Assembly (NCBI GenBank): GCA_944470555.2
Contig: OX104129.1
Coordinates: 62,985,747 to 63,049,746 of the forward strand
DNA from: Heterobilharzia americana
Lineage: Eukaryota > Platyhelminthes > Trematoda > Strigeidida > Schistosomatidae
Direction of reading: 5' to 3'
Length of the DNA: 64,000 bases
Positions 62,880-64,000 of this stretch are shown piece after piece. Numbering within the stretch: the stretch's first letter is position 1; each line of letters opens with the position of its first letter. Below the pieces are notes generated by a model. It searched no databases. It saw only the letters and a list, made by a program, of their open reading frames with translations, and had not been told where the DNA came from. The position numbers were made by a program, and so were the translations under genes.

Positions 62880-63072
62880 CAGAAGTTGGAAAAATGGACC
62901 ACTGGATTCTGAACCAGTGGCTCAATGGTAACGTGCTGGTCGCGGGTTAAATCTCTGGCGAGGTTGTGGGTGCGCAATGCTGCAGAGTCCCATACTGGGA
63001 CGAAACAGCCGTCCAGTGCTCCTAGGTTCCCTTTGTTCCTCCAACTGACGTCAGTCTACGATGAATTACAAC
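62880..63072 (+). mobile_element. Second hammerhead SINE family copy
   Basis: tRNA-like head (AGTGGCTCAATGGTAACGTG, degenerate B box GGGTTAAATCTC) then the ribozyme region at 62974-63019 and the terminus CTGACGTCAGTCTACGATGA. The core reads CTGCAGA (the conserved A changed to C), so cleavage is unlikely. Stem II and GAAA are intact. Confidence 0.78.
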
Positions 63073-63575
63073 TTGAAATATTCATTTTCCAGATGAGAAT
63101 GTAAAACAAAATAAGCATGTCTCAATTGACGTTTCACTATTCAATGCTTCTAACAGCTTTATCAAAGTTATCGGAAACTGGAATTTACAATATCACCCAA
63201 GCTTATATATGATAACACTTGACAAGTATCCTCCTCCATGAATGATTCCACGTCGTCAGAATTGTACAATATAAAATGATGTCCACATGTAGTGTGTGTG
63301 TGTGAATTACAGATTGGGATTTGTATGTACACATGTGTTGATAGCTCTCATCTCCTGTATGTGTTGGTTATGTCAATATATGGAGGTGGGTTGAGACCAG
63401 ATCAAACCACGTTTCACCGCCTCCCTCATTCCTCCCTATTTACACAATTATGATTCCACTTTATGTGAAGAGATTCTGCTACGAGACAGACGTTCTTTGT
63501 AGTTTGCAAAAGCTCCTCTGAATAATTTTGATATTGTTAATTAGTCAACCTCGTCACCTGAAATTATAAAGTGTA
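63073..63575. other. Intergenic sequence, no gene seen
   Basis: A TG microsatellite at 63293-63303. No gene recognised. Confidence 0.4.
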
Positions 63576-63579
63576 CTCA

Positions 63580-63850
63580 GAGCTGTGGCTGACATGTTTT
63601 CAGTTTATTTGACTGGACTGCAAGCTCTTCAGTGTTCAGGTTTTCTAATTTTGATTTCACGGAATGTTTGTCTTATGTATTTGTTGCATCGCATGCTGAT
63701 CATTTTATTTTATAAACATAATTAGATTGTGAATCTAGACAGATCTTGTCCTTCAGATGAACTGAGGTGTTCTTCAATGTGTTTGATGTCCTGTAGAATA
63801 CTCTGATGATATTGGATTTGTTGGACACTCTCCTAATTCCATCCGATATA
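63580..63850 (-). mobile_element. Penelope-like fragment, weak
   Basis: The minus-strand translation near 63840-63650 has ...RRVSNKSNI, NTLKNTSVHLKDKI and NYVYKIK, resembling the linker and GIY-YIG start of PLEs. Decayed. Confidence 0.4.
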
Positions 63851-63885
63851 TATATATATATATGTGTGTGTGTGCGTGTGTGATG
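63847..63885. repeat. (TA)n(TG)n microsatellite
   Basis: TA units followed by TG units. Confidence 0.9.
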
Positions 63886-64000
63886 TGTGAGGGATGATTA
63901 CTGTTGAGCCCCATTATTTACGAGTACTTCTATGATCTAATTTGATGTCACTTTCTATTTCGCGAATGAATCCTTCTGGATAATTATTCAGCTTAGGTGC

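Noticed and set aside
1..64000. Bacterial-type operons, CRISPR arrays, toxin-antitoxin or phage modules
   Set aside because: The window is eukaryotic: spliced exons, polyadenylation signal, non-LTR and Penelope retroelements, pol III SINEs. No prokaryotic gene was found.

Overview
The window is animal genomic DNA and looks like a blood fluke (Schistosoma). It is AT-rich and intron-rich, with very few protein-coding exons in a dense mix of non-LTR retrotransposons (RTE clade), Penelope-like elements (PLEs) and tRNA-derived SINEs. Several SINEs carry the compact hammerhead ribozyme typical of the schistosome Sm-alpha repeat, which is the strongest taxonomic clue. The species cannot be fixed from sequence reading alone.

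Host genes. Positions 4177-34319 (+) hold four exons of an adenine DNA glycosylase (MUTYH/MutY): 4177-4319, 19819-20024, 28694-28879 and 34224-34319. Splice phases agree across all three introns. The exons encode the linker, the NUDIX-like 8-oxoG-recognition domain with an FSH loop, and a C-terminal PCNA-binding (PIP) box. The glycosylase core and Fe-S exons must lie upstream of the window. The three introns are about 15.5, 8.7 and 5.3 kb and are mostly transposon. A complete intronless universal stress protein gene is at 41364-41882 (+). A likely single exon of a cyclic-nucleotide-binding-type protein is at 50583-50712 (+), at lower confidence.

Mobile DNA by region. 1-11.8 kb: a large near-identical inverted duplication (arms about 1-3864 and 8170-11771) around the first MUTYH exon. 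Each arm has the same RTE element inserted at the same site in a PLE. 12.9-20 kb: the rest of that PLE, Sm-alpha SINEs with hammerheads, and decayed RTE pieces. 20.9-34 kb: an inverted pair of SR2-type RTE tails, a nearly intact RTE (22719-25949) inserted at an Sm-alpha junction, and a cluster of a second hammerhead-bearing SINE family (27.5-29.7 kb). 34.9-45 kb: sparse, with small SINEs, RTE scraps and the stress-protein gene. 45.7-48.9 kb: an almost intact PLE with an inverted terminal copy. 49-55 kb: fragments. 55-62.7 kb: a duplicated 1.2-kb PLE-type unit with (TA)n tracts on either side of a second nearly intact RTE (56847-60066). 60.8-64 kb: Sm-alpha, the second SINE family and a PLE scrap.

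The most interesting themes are three SINE families that share one architecture (tRNA-like promoter followed by a hammerhead or hammerhead-like core), PLEs that repeatedly form inverted end-to-end arrangements, and MUTYH exons that sit inside inverted repeats.
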